Shown here: positions 1-7,596 of the stretch, in pieces
Layout of the letters: each line of letters opens with the position of its first letter
Position numbering within the stretch: position 1 is the first letter of the stretch
Origin: CBDFHB01 sp965250115
GTDB lineage: Bacteria; Acidobacteriota; Vicinamibacteria; Marinacidobacterales; SMYC01
DNA: 64,000 bases
Assembly (NCBI GenBank): GCA_965250115.1
Contig: CBDFNJ010000002.1
Span: forward strand, 1,302,001-1,366,000
Reading direction: 5' to 3'
Translations under genes and position numbers: made by a program
Notes under the pieces: model-generated
Seen by the model: the letters and a program-made list of their open reading frames with translations, nothing else
The model's database searches: none
Told to the model about the DNA's origin: nothing

Positions 1-2
1 TT

Positions 3-1007
3 CTCGCCGTGACTTGGCCGCTCCTTGCCCTGTTCTCGTTCGTGCTGCGCACGCTGGCCTTTCGGAGGGTGCGCAAGCGTGGCTTGGCGTTCCTTGTGTC
101 TCGGCCTGTGTGGTCGGGGTCGGGCAGCGTCGAGGAAGATGGCCGATTCGTGCTCTCGGAAAAAGGGCCCTCCATCAACGCCGTCATGCGGTCGACTATC
201 AGTCCGAGGGACCGAGCGATCCTCGACACGGGAAATCTGCTCAAGCCGATTCTCACGACCGCGTTGCTGCACCTCGCCCCTCTGCTCGGACTATGGCGGA
301 GAAGGCAACGTCTGCAGCTTGGCCCGGCGGATTCGGCCATGCTCGAGGAGGCGGAGTTCCTGAAGATGGGCGCGACGTCGATCGTCGTCGCTATGATCGA
401 GGCCGGTGCGCTCGAGGATGCGCCAAGGCTTCGTCGTCCCACAGAGGCCCTTCACGCGATCGTGGCCGATCCCTCTCTCGAGGCCGAGGTCGCGACCGCG
501 CGCGGGGCGATGACTGCGCTCGAGATTCAGCGTTTCTACCTGGAGCGAGCGAAGGTCTACGTCAAGGATTCCAAAGCGACGTCCATGGAAGCGCGGGAAG
601 TCGTGAAGCTCTGGGACGAGGTCGTGACGGCTCTCGAGCGGAGGAGGATGACGAAGCTGGTCGGACGGGTGGATTGGGTGACGAAGCGGTATCTGCTCGA
701 GACTTGTGGTGACAAGCACGACACCGCGTTGCTCAAGACGATCGACTTGCGCTACCACGAGCTGGGCGACGGCTATGCCGCCCTGTTGGAGGAGCGTGGT
801 GCCGTATCACGCCTCGTCTCTGCCGAACAAGTCCAGAGGGCCATCATGGAGCCGCCGGAAGGGACTCCGGCCTTCACCCGCGGCCGTTTTATCCGGAGTC
901 GAAGGCCGAGCTGGATCTCGATTCGTATTTCCTGGGACTCCGCGCTGGTCGGTGGACGACTCTACGGCCGGCTCATTCGCTTTCCCGGAAGGAGTGAGCC
1001 GAACTAA
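3..1007 (+). CDS. PafA/Dop-family ligase or deamidase, left-truncated
   Basis: C-terminal two thirds of a protein of the PafA/Dop family, which attaches or removes the ubiquitin-like tag Pup (UBact in some Gram-negative phyla). The frame is open to the window edge; the residue count here starts at the GTG at position 9. Family-like stretches are FLVSRPVWSGSG near the start, GRVDWVTKRYLLE at residues 219-231, IDLRYHELG at 245 and PPEGTPAFTRGRF from 282. The segment between the RLH-like and DSNMSE-like motifs (about residues 85-110) is longer than I expect and lies near another frame, so an indel there is possible. The N-terminal ATP-binding residues lie outside the window. The ending (RGRF) looks slightly more like PafA than Dop, but I cannot separate the two. 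aroC starts 14 bases downstream on the same strand. Confidence 0.68.
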   Translation, partial: LAVTWPLLALFSFVLRTLAFRRVRKRGLAFLVSRPVWSGSGSVEEDGRFVLSEKGPSINAVMRSTISPRDRAILDTGNLLKPILTTALLHLAPLLGLWRRRQRLQLGPADSAMLEEAEFLKMGATSIVVAMIEAGALEDAPRLRRPTEALHAIVADPSLEAEVATARGAMTALEIQRFYLERAKVYVKDSKATSMEAREVVKLWDEVVTALERRRMTKLVGRVDWVTKRYLLETCGDKHDTALLKTIDLRYHELGDGYAALLEERGAVSRLVSAEQVQRAIMEPPEGTPAFTRGRFIRSRRPSWISIRISWDSALVGGRLYGRLIRFPGRSEPN

Positions 1008-1021
1008 GATGGCGGATCGCG

Positions 1022-2107
1022 ATGTCAGGTAACAGCTTCGGGCAGGCGTTCCGCGTTACGACCGCCGGCGAGAGCCACGGTCCGGGTTACGTCGTCATCA
1101 TCGACGGCGTGCCGTCCGGCCTGGAGCTCTCGACGGCGGATTTGCAGCCCGATCTCGACCGGCGTCGCCCGGGCCAGTCGAAGGTCACCACGCAGAGGCA
1201 GGAGCGCGACGAGCCCGAGATCCTTTCCGGTGTTTTCGAGGGACGGACGACCGGCACCTCGATCGCCATCTCGATCCAGAACAGGGATCAGCGATCCAAA
1301 GACTACTCGGAGATTCGTGACAAGTATCGGCCCGGTCACGCGGACTACACCTTCGACGCGAAGTACGGCATTCGAGACTACCGGGGCGGAGGACGTTCGA
1401 GCGCGCGGGAGACCGCCGTTCGCGTCGCGGCAGGGGCGGTCGCGAAGAAGCTCCTGTCCGAGTGGTACGGTGTGGCCATCGTCGGCTACGTGAAGCGCGT
1501 AGGCGACGTCGTCGCGACGATCGCGGCCCCCGAGTCCGTTACCTTGGATGCGGTCGAGTCGAACATCGTCCGTTGCCCCGACAAGAGTGCGGCCGAAAAG
1601 ATGGTGGCGCTCATCGAAGCGCTCCGGCGCGAGGGCGACTCGATCGGAGGTGTCGCGGAGCTCGTCGCGACAGGAATACCCCCCGGCTGGGGCGAGCCTG
1701 TCTTCGACAAACTCAAAGCCGATCTGGGAAAGGCGATGTTCAGCCTTCCTGCCGTCGTCGGGGTGGAGTACGGTGCGGGTTTCGACATGGCGGCGTTGCG
1801 CGGTAGTGAGGCAAACGACGTCTTCACCCAAGAAGGGGGACGCATCGTCACCCGCACGAACCGCCACGGCGGGATGCTCGGTGGTATCAGCTCTGGAATG
1901 CCGATCGTGCTGCGCTGTGCCGTCAAGCCGACGAGCAGTTTGCCCCGCGAGCAGGAGACGGTCACCCGGCAGGGGGAGCCGACGACGATCGCGACGAAGG
2001 GACGCCACGACCCCTGCCTCCTGCCTCGGTTCGTACCGATGGCGGAAGCGATGATGGCTCTGACCCTGGCGGATCACGCGCTCCGTCACCGCGCGACGCA
2101 GCGGTAG
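1022..2107 (+). CDS. aroC: Chorismate synthase
   Basis: Cytosolic last enzyme of the shikimate pathway. It converts 5-enolpyruvylshikimate-3-phosphate to chorismate using reduced FMN. The 361-residue length is normal for bacteria. The family signatures are clear: GESHGPGYVVIIDGVPSG near the N-terminus, RRPGQSK, the central RPGHADYTF and YRGGGRSSARET, and GGMLGGISSGMPI plus GRHDPC near the C-terminus. It starts 14 bases after the PafA/Dop-type gene on the same strand, so the two may be cotranscribed. The downstream Nudix gene is convergent. Confidence 0.97.
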   Translation: MSGNSFGQAFRVTTAGESHGPGYVVIIDGVPSGLELSTADLQPDLDRRRPGQSKVTTQRQERDEPEILSGVFEGRTTGTSIAISIQNRDQRSKDYSEIRDKYRPGHADYTFDAKYGIRDYRGGGRSSARETAVRVAAGAVAKKLLSEWYGVAIVGYVKRVGDVVATIAAPESVTLDAVESNIVRCPDKSAAEKMVALIEALRREGDSIGGVAELVATGIPPGWGEPVFDKLKADLGKAMFSLPAVVGVEYGAGFDMAALRGSEANDVFTQEGGRIVTRTNRHGGMLGGISSGMPIVLRCAVKPTSSLPREQETVTRQGEPTTIATKGRHDPCLLPRFVPMAEAMMALTLADHALRHRATQR

Positions 2108-2120
2108 CGACTAGGTGCTG

Positions 2121-2660
2121 CTATTTCCAGGCGAAGCGGGGCTGTTCGAAGTGGGCGACGCGGGTCTCGCGGCCGTGGAGAACAACTTCGCGCATCTGGT
2201 ACAGCATGGCGGCGGTCGGCGCCCATACAGTCGTTCCCAACGTCGCGAAGCCGAGGGAGATTAGAGGCCGGCCGGTCTCGCTGGGCGTAATCGAGGGGAG
2301 TCCCGGCGAGTCGAGTTCGCGCAGTGGGATCAGATGCACGGAGGCCACCTCCGTCGGGTCGGGTCGAAGCCGCGGCTGGTCGGGGCCCCAGATTACGACG
2401 GGCGTGATCGCGAAACCCGACCGCGATGGGAAGTCGTCGAGGAGCCCGAGCACCGCTTCCGAGGGGAGACTCAAGCCGATCTCTTCCTCGACCTCGCGAC
2501 GGGCGGTCTCCTCCGGCCGCTCTCGGCCGTCGGCACGGCCGCCGGGGATCGCCCACTGCCCTCCGTGCCGTCGGAGCCCTTTCGGACGACGAGTGAGAAT
2601 GAAGGCGGCGTCGCCGCTCGCGGTTCCGACGAGGGTCAGCGCGACCGCGGCGGCGGTCAA
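2121..2660 (-). CDS. Nudix hydrolase, CoA-pyrophosphatase-like
   Basis: Nudix hydrolase of 179 residues. The Nudix box is complete: Gly41, Glu47, then REVEEEIGL at 55-63, which supplies the metal-binding glutamates. The length, the RRPKGLRRHGGQWAIPGG lead-in and the long C-terminal part resemble NudL-type coenzyme A pyrophosphatases, but the substrate is not shown by the sequence. I see no ATG or GTG upstream before an in-frame stop, so the start is taken as the TTG at 2660. It is convergent with aroC, with 13 bases between the stop codons. Confidence 0.8.
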   Translation of the reverse strand: MTAAAVALTLVGTASGDAAFILTRRPKGLRRHGGQWAIPGGRADGRERPEETARREVEEEIGLSLPSEAVLGLLDDFPSRSGFAITPVVIWGPDQPRLRPDPTEVASVHLIPLRELDSPGLPSITPSETGRPLISLGFATLGTTVWAPTAAMLYQMREVVLHGRETRVAHFEQPRFAWK

Positions 2661-2828
2661 GCTCTCATTCGAGAGCTTCGTGCGAGTGAATTACGTCAAG
2701 TTCAAGAGGGCTTTCTCACGGAGCGTCTGCTGGTAGGAGTGTTCGAGAGACGTCATCGTTTGCAAACTCCGCCGGTGAACCGATAGCATCCAGCCGCACG
2801 AAATGGTTCGCTTTGCCAGGAGGATGAT

Positions 2829-3335
2829 ATGAAGAATGTTCTGTGTTTTCTTTGTGTTTTCATGATGTTGCTCATACCGAGCCTCGCGCTCGCGCACCCG
2901 CACTTCAAAAAGACCATTACGGCCAACCTGCCCGGCGGCGCGGTGGCGAGCATCGCCTACACTACGATACCGGCGAATATGAGCCGTGCGGAAAGCGCGG
3001 CCCCGGGATCCTTCATCGCGCCGCGTGGCCCCAAGCTTACCCTTTCCGCCGAGGTGCTGGCCGGCGGCGTCACCGTTCCGGCGGGAGAGTACACGATTGG
3101 CGTCATCAAGAACGGCGCTGACGACTGGACCATGGGGCTCTACAAAGGCGCACCTGCGCGCGGCGCGGAGCCGGATATGTCCCAAGTGATCAAGCTAGAC
3201 TCCAGTTATTCGCCGAACGAGGGGAGCGCCGAGCACATGCTCATCGACATTACCCCCGGCAGCGGCAAGTTCGAAGGCAAGGCTGTCCTGACCATGCACT
3301 TCGGAACGATGTTTCTCGAGGGAGCGCTTTCTTAG
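2829..3335 (+). CDS. Exported DUF2911-like protein
   Basis: Protein of 168 residues with a clear Sec signal peptide (hydrophobic residues 3-20, likely cleavage after ALA before HPHFKK). The mature part contains VPAGEYTIGVIKNGADDW, the core pattern of DUF2911-type periplasmic beta-sandwich proteins, whose role is unknown. A strong ribosome site (AGGAGG) lies 6 bases before the ATG and fixes the start. It stands alone between the divergent Nudix gene and a repeat/IS region. Family assignment is moderate; export is well supported. Confidence 0.72.
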   Translation: MKNVLCFLCVFMMLLIPSLALAHPHFKKTITANLPGGAVASIAYTTIPANMSRAESAAPGSFIAPRGPKLTLSAEVLAGGVTVPAGEYTIGVIKNGADDWTMGLYKGAPARGAEPDMSQVIKLDSSYSPNEGSAEHMLIDITPGSGKFEGKAVLTMHFGTMFLEGALS

Positions 3336-3370
3336 AAAGAGTGCCTCATAGGTGGGGCGACGCCTCAGCG

Positions 3371-3411
3371 AACGCCCCTCACCCAGGCCCTCTCCCCGGA
3401 GGGGAGAGGGA
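3371..3411. repeat. REP-like palindromic element
   Basis: A 10-base perfect inverted repeat (CCCTCTCCCC at 3388-3397 and its complement at 3401-3410, loop GGA), preceded by CGCCCCTCACCCAGGC. This pattern resembles dispersed REP-type elements of many bacterial genomes. Other copies cannot be checked inside this window, where I see only one. Confidence 0.5.
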
Positions 3412-3450
3412 TTAATGGTTTGTACCAGCTTCGCTGGTACAAACCATTAA
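3412..3450. repeat. Perfect 18-bp hairpin beside the ISL3 element
   Basis: The 18 bases at 3412-3429 are the exact reverse complement of 3433-3450, with a TTC loop. The last eight bases (ACCATTAA) are also the left target duplication of the adjacent IS. If the IS is removed, the hairpin falls directly after the ahcY stop codon, so it was probably the native 3' hairpin of ahcY. There is no clear U-run on the ahcY strand. Confidence 0.7.
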
Positions 3451-4111
3451 GGGTCTACGCGGATTCGTGTGGGTAAGTCCTGACGGAAAAACAGTGTAAC
3501 TCATTGTGTGGAAAAGGTATCGAGTACTTCATCAGGTGCTGAAAAGTGGTCCATTTTTAGGATAGGCTAACCGAGTGAAAAATTCCCAGTCGATCCGCTC
3601 GCTGTTTGCGCTGCCAGGTTTCGTGGTGTGCCGGATTGAAGGGTCTATTCGGTGACCGATGCGCCCGCGTCATCCAGCTCAAGAGGCGAAAAAAACAGCT
3701 GTGTGCTCTTACTGTGGGCAACGGTGCCGGGGGCGCTGTGACAAGCAAGTGTGCCGGGTCCGCGACCTGTCGTTGGCAGGCTGGCGGATCTATCTGGAAT
3801 ACGAGCGTTGGCGCGTCAACTGTCCTGGGTGCGGCGGTGTGCATGTAGAACACCTGGACTGGCTGGCGAACAACTCGCGCTACACCTAGCGTTTTGCGAC
3901 GCATGTGGGCAAGCTGTGCCGGACAAGGCGGTGGCCGAGATGGAGCGTCTGCGCCTCCTAGTTGAAGGGGTCAACAACAAAATCCGTGTGCTGCAACGAC
4001 GCGCCTACGGCTATCGCGACGAGGAATATCTCAAGCTGAAGATCGTGGCGGCATTCCTTCCGCCATTACCCAGAAATGCCGTCTTCAACCCACACGAATC
4101 CGCGTAGACCC
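3451..4111 (+). mobile_element. ISL3-family deletion derivative with intact ends
   Basis: A 661-bp element bounded by perfect 23-bp terminal inverted repeats (3451-3473 beginning GGGTCTACGCGG, and 4089-4111). It is flanked by 8-bp direct repeats ACCATTAA at 3443-3450 and 4112-4119. Long inverted repeats and 8-bp duplications are what ISL3 elements make. Intact ISL3 elements are about 1.3-1.5 kb, so roughly half is missing. Intact ends could still be mobilised by a transposase elsewhere. The right duplication contains the stop codon of ahcY (4116-4118). Confidence 0.9.
3659..4107 (+). pseudogene. ISL3 transposase remnant
   Basis: Two pieces of an ISL3 transposase in different frames. The first (3659-3889) has the N-terminal zinc-finger pattern CSYCG, CRVRDLSLAGWRIYLE and CPGCG, and ends at a TAG just after the conserved WLA-NSRYT stretch. 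The second (to 4107) carries the C-terminal VEGVNNKIRVLQRRAYGYRDEEYLKLKI motif. The DDE catalytic core between them is deleted, so no active transposase can be made. Confidence 0.85.
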
Positions 4112-4115
4112 ACCA

Positions 4116-5615
4116 TTAATAACGGTAGTGGTCGGGCTTGAACGGCCCGTCCACGGAGACGCCGAGGTACTCCGCTTGCTCGGGCCGGAGCTTTGTCAAT
4201 TTTGCGCCGAGCTTGTCGAGATGGAGCCGAGCCACTTCCTCGTCGAGCTGTTTCGGCAGTGTATAGACCTTCTTCTCGTAATTGTCGGGTTTCTTGAAAA
4301 GCTCGATCTGCGCCGCGACCTGGTTCGAGAAGCTGTTGCTCATCACGAAGCTCGGATGTCCGGTCGCGTTGCCGAGGTTGAGAAGCCGTCCCTCGGAGAG
4401 CACGATGATCGAATGGTCGTCGGGAAAGCGCCACTCGTCGACCTGCGGTTTTACGTTGATTTTCTCGATACCCTCGATCTTGGCGAGACCCGCCATGTCG
4501 ATCTCGTTATCGAAGTGACCGATGTTGCCGACGATGGCATTGTGCTTCATCCGCTTCATGTGCTCGGCGGTGATGATGTCGACGTTGCCCGTCGCGGTGA
4601 CGAAAATGTCCGCCTTGTCGACGACGTCCTCGAACCGCACGACCTCGTAGCCGTCCATGCAGGCTTGAAGGGCGCAAATGGGGTCGATCTCGGTCACGAC
4701 GATGCGGCACTTCTGGCCTGCGAGCGCCTGAGCGCATCCTTTGCCCACATCTCCGTAGCCGCAGATGACGGCCAGTTTTCCCGAGAGCATCACGTCGGTG
4801 GCGCGAACGATGCCGTCGACGAGCGAGTGGCGGCATCCGTAGATATTGTCGAACTTGCTCTTGGTCACCGAATCGTTGACGTTGATGGCGGGGAAGAGGA
4901 GGCTACCGTCCTTTTCCATTTGATAGAGACGATGAACGCCGGTCGTAGTCTCCTCGCTGACGCCCTTGATGCTTTTCGCGATCGGCGTCCAGAAGTCTGG
5001 GTCCTCTCCGCGCAGCTGGCCGAGAAGCGACAAAATGACTTTGAACTCCTCGCTCTCCGCCGTTTCGGGGGCGGGGACTTCGCCTTTTTGCGCGAACTCG
5101 ACGCCCTTGTGGACGAGGAGTGTCGCGTCACCGCCGTCGTCGAGAAGCATGTTGGGAGTCTTGCCCTCGGGCCAGCGGATCGCTTGAAGAGTGCACCACC
5201 AGTACTCGGGCAAAGTCTCGCCCTTCCACGCGAAAGCCGCGGGCCCCTTCGGATTGTCAGGGGTCCCGTCGCGGCCGACGACGATCGCGGCCGCGGCGTG
5301 ATCTTGCGTCGAGAAGATATTGCAGCTCACCCAACGTACCTCAGCGCCTAGATCGAGCAGCGTCTCGATGAGCACGGCCGTTTGGATCGTCATGTGAAGC
5401 GAGCCCATGATGCGGGCGCCTTTGAGTGGCTGCTCCTTTCGGTACTTCTTGCGAAACGCCATCAAACCGGGCATCTCGTGCTCGGCGAGCTGGATCTCCT
5501 TGCGGCCGAAAGCCACCGTCTCCGGCGAGAGGTCTTTGACCTTATAGGGAAGGTCCGAGGACACGGGCAGCCCCGTGTCCATGAAGCCTCGAGGTGCCGT
5601 TGCCGTCTTGCTCAA
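4116..5615 (-). CDS. ahcY: Adenosylhomocysteinase
   Basis: Cytosolic NAD-dependent hydrolase of S-adenosylhomocysteine to adenosine and homocysteine, feeding the methyl cycle completed by metH at 55-58.6 kb. The 499-residue protein has the Rossmann motif CGYGDVGKGCAQ and the conserved VKSKFDNIYGC-like, SLVDGIVRATDV and KPDHYRY C-terminal signatures. It includes the insert seen in the longer bacterial forms. The ribosome site AAGGAG lies just upstream of the ATG. I looked for an SAH riboswitch in the 150-bp leader and saw none. The stop codon lies inside the target duplication of the ISL3 element, which has separated the gene from its likely 3' hairpin. Confidence 0.97.
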   Translation of the reverse strand: MSKTATAPRGFMDTGLPVSSDLPYKVKDLSPETVAFGRKEIQLAEHEMPGLMAFRKKYRKEQPLKGARIMGSLHMTIQTAVLIETLLDLGAEVRWVSCNIFSTQDHAAAAIVVGRDGTPDNPKGPAAFAWKGETLPEYWWCTLQAIRWPEGKTPNMLLDDGGDATLLVHKGVEFAQKGEVPAPETAESEEFKVILSLLGQLRGEDPDFWTPIAKSIKGVSEETTTGVHRLYQMEKDGSLLFPAINVNDSVTKSKFDNIYGCRHSLVDGIVRATDVMLSGKLAVICGYGDVGKGCAQALAGQKCRIVVTEIDPICALQACMDGYEVVRFEDVVDKADIFVTATGNVDIITAEHMKRMKHNAIVGNIGHFDNEIDMAGLAKIEGIEKINVKPQVDEWRFPDDHSIIVLSEGRLLNLGNATGHPSFVMSNSFSNQVAAQIELFKKPDNYEKKVYTLPKQLDEEVARLHLDKLGAKLTKLRPEQAEYLGVSVDGPFKPDHYRY

Positions 5616-5765
5616 AACGTATCTCCTTGGTGTGAGTCGTAGCCAAACTCTGCGCAGACAGGGCCGTATCCCGCCCCTCCCTGCGATCCCGATATGTTAC
5701 AGTCGCCGACGCGGCGTCGTCAAACGAAGGTGCGCACGCTCTAACTGATAGAGTGCTTTGCGTTT

Positions 5766-6749
5766 CTAGATAGCTTTCGAAGGGCGGCCAATGCGGCCAA
5801 TGAGCTGGGTCCCGGCGAAACCGAGGGCTAGCAGTGCGAGCGCGGTGGCGATCTGAGCCCTATCGGGCGAAAAGCGCTCGCTGGGCCAATCCTCGCGATC
5901 GAAGCTCTCCGCGCTCTCGCGCGTCACGACGGTGCCTTTGATGACCTGACCGGGTGCGGGCGCGACCGGTTGCTGAAATGGCCACAGTCCTACGATGGCG
6001 CCGAGCAATAGTCCAAGAAGAGCTCCGAGCGTCGGCTTGCGATAGCGATCGAGCAGGAATCTCAAGAGATTGCTCACTCCGACCACGCCCAGAACGACGC
6101 CGAGCCCGACGGGAACTCCCACTTTCATCGCGGTTGTGACGAGCGCCCAATCGACGGGGCTTCCCAGCAGTCCCGTCTTGAAGTCGTCGACGGCGCTCAG
6201 AATCGGCACATACTGGCCCAGGAGCAGCAGCAAGTATCCGCCGCTCACCCCAGGCAAGATCATCGCGCTCGCGCCGGCCACGCCCGCGAAGAAAAGTAGA
6301 ATCGTCGACCCCTCGCCACTGCCCGCTGCCGGTTGTGACACCGCCATGAGAACCATGGAGGCTACCCCGAGGCAAGCTCCGATCGCAACCCCGGGGCTCA
6401 TGGGCCTCGCGAGGCGCCACACAATCGGAACGCCGCCCAGGGTGAGGCCGATAAACAGGCTGTACATGACCCACCGGTGATCGACGACGAGGTCCTTCGT
6501 GGCGCCGGCAAAGAGCAGAATCGCCGTGCCCGCCATCGCTACGATGCATCCGAGTAGCAGAATCGAACGCGGTCGGAAGCGGAACGTCGTGATCTCGGCG
6601 ATCGAGCCGATGAACTCGGGGTAGACTCCGGTGGACAATAGCATCGTGCCGCCACTGATGCCGGGGACGAGGTTGGCGAGCCCCATAAGCAATCCGCCGA
6701 GTGCAGCTCGAACGAGAATGAAACGCGGGTTGGGGCTCTCTGGTGTCAT
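5766..6749 (-). CDS. DUF368 membrane protein, undecaprenyl-phosphate translocase type
   Basis: Polytopic inner-membrane protein of about 327 residues. It has the two family signatures NLVPGISGGTM near the N-terminus and MILPGVSGGYLLLLLG in the middle, which reflect the internal repeat. DUF368 proteins (PopT) have been linked to recycling undecaprenyl phosphate across the membrane. The start is placed at the ATG of MTPESPNPRF (6749), because a longer frame would overlap the divergent exonuclease gene. That leaves a 31-bp gap holding both promoters. Confidence 0.85.
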   Translation of the reverse strand: MTPESPNPRFILVRAALGGLLMGLANLVPGISGGTMLLSTGVYPEFIGSIAEITTFRFRPRSILLLGCIVAMAGTAILLFAGATKDLVVDHRWVMYSLFIGLTLGGVPIVWRLARPMSPGVAIGACLGVASMVLMAVSQPAAGSGEGSTILLFFAGVAGASAMILPGVSGGYLLLLLGQYVPILSAVDDFKTGLLGSPVDWALVTTAMKVGVPVGLGVVLGVVGVSNLLRFLLDRYRKPTLGALLGLLLGAIVGLWPFQQPVAPAPGQVIKGTVVTRESAESFDREDWPSERFSPDRAQIATALALLALGFAGTQLIGRIGRPSKAI

Positions 6750-6780
6750 TGGCGCGCGGAGTATAACCCGATCCATCGAC

Positions 6781-7569
6781 ATGAAGATCGTATCTTGGAA
6801 CATCAATTCGGTTCGACTGCGGGAGATCGCGCTCGCCCGTTTGCTTCGCCGCGAGGCGCCCGAGGTGGTTTGTCTTCAGGAGACGAAGGTCGTCGATACC
6901 CTCTTTCCTCTGGAGCGCTTTCGACGCCTCGGCTATCGACATACTGCGCTCGCCGGTCAAAAGGGCTACAACGGCGTCGCGATCCTCTCGAAGCTCCCGC
7001 TTCAGAACGTCACGGTCAAGAACTGGTGCGGGAGAAGGGACTGCCGCCACATCTTCGCGACGATAGGTTCTGGCCTCGAAATCCACAACGTCTACGTGCC
7101 CGCTGGCGGCGATCTGCCGGATCCAGCGCGAAACCCCAAGTTCGCTCACAAGCTTCAGTTTTTCCGGTCGCTGGCACGCTGGTTTCGAAGCCGACTGACG
7201 CCGATACCGACCGTGCTCGCAGGCGATCTGAACGTGGCGCCGCTCAAAAGCGACGTCTGGTCTCACGACAGGCTGAAGCGGGTCGTGACGCATACTCCGA
7301 TCGAAGTCGAGGCACTCGAGCGCCTGGGAGGCTCGGCCGACTTCCTGGACGCGGTTCGATGTTTCGTGCCCGAGACGGAGAGGATTTTCTCGTGGTGGAG
7401 CTATCGGGCTCCTGACTGGCGTGCGGTCGACAAGGGACGGCGGCTCGACCACATTTGGGTGACAGAATCGTTTCGTCAGGCCCTCCTCTCCGCGACGATT
7501 CTCAAGCGAGTCCGTGGCTGGCGCACACCCTCCGATCATGCGCCGGTCATGGCGGAGCTGTCTTTGTAG
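6781..7569 (+). CDS. xth: Exonuclease III, AP endonuclease
   Basis: DNA-repair enzyme of 262 residues, 3'-5' exonuclease and apurinic-site endonuclease (EEP fold). It has the N-terminal MKIVSWNINSVR with Asn7, the metal-binding Glu in LQETK (about 34), the GDLNVAP motif (about 150) and the terminal SDHAPV. The length is typical of ExoA/XthA. It is divergent from the DUF368 gene and is followed by a peptidase gene after 27 bases. Confidence 0.95.
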   Translation: MKIVSWNINSVRLREIALARLLRREAPEVVCLQETKVVDTLFPLERFRRLGYRHTALAGQKGYNGVAILSKLPLQNVTVKNWCGRRDCRHIFATIGSGLEIHNVYVPAGGDLPDPARNPKFAHKLQFFRSLARWFRSRLTPIPTVLAGDLNVAPLKSDVWSHDRLKRVVTHTPIEVEALERLGGSADFLDAVRCFVPETERIFSWWSYRAPDWRAVDKGRRLDHIWVTESFRQALLSATILKRVRGWRTPSDHAPVMAELSL

Positions 7570-7596
7570 AATAGAGAGAAGGAAAGAACACGACGC

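Noticed and set aside
4128..5351. 407-codon open frame antisense to ahcY
   Set aside because: It is a shadow frame of a strongly conserved gene with no recognisable domain.
5616..5765. SAH riboswitch upstream of ahcY
   Set aside because: The conserved core is not present; only a normal ribosome site is seen.
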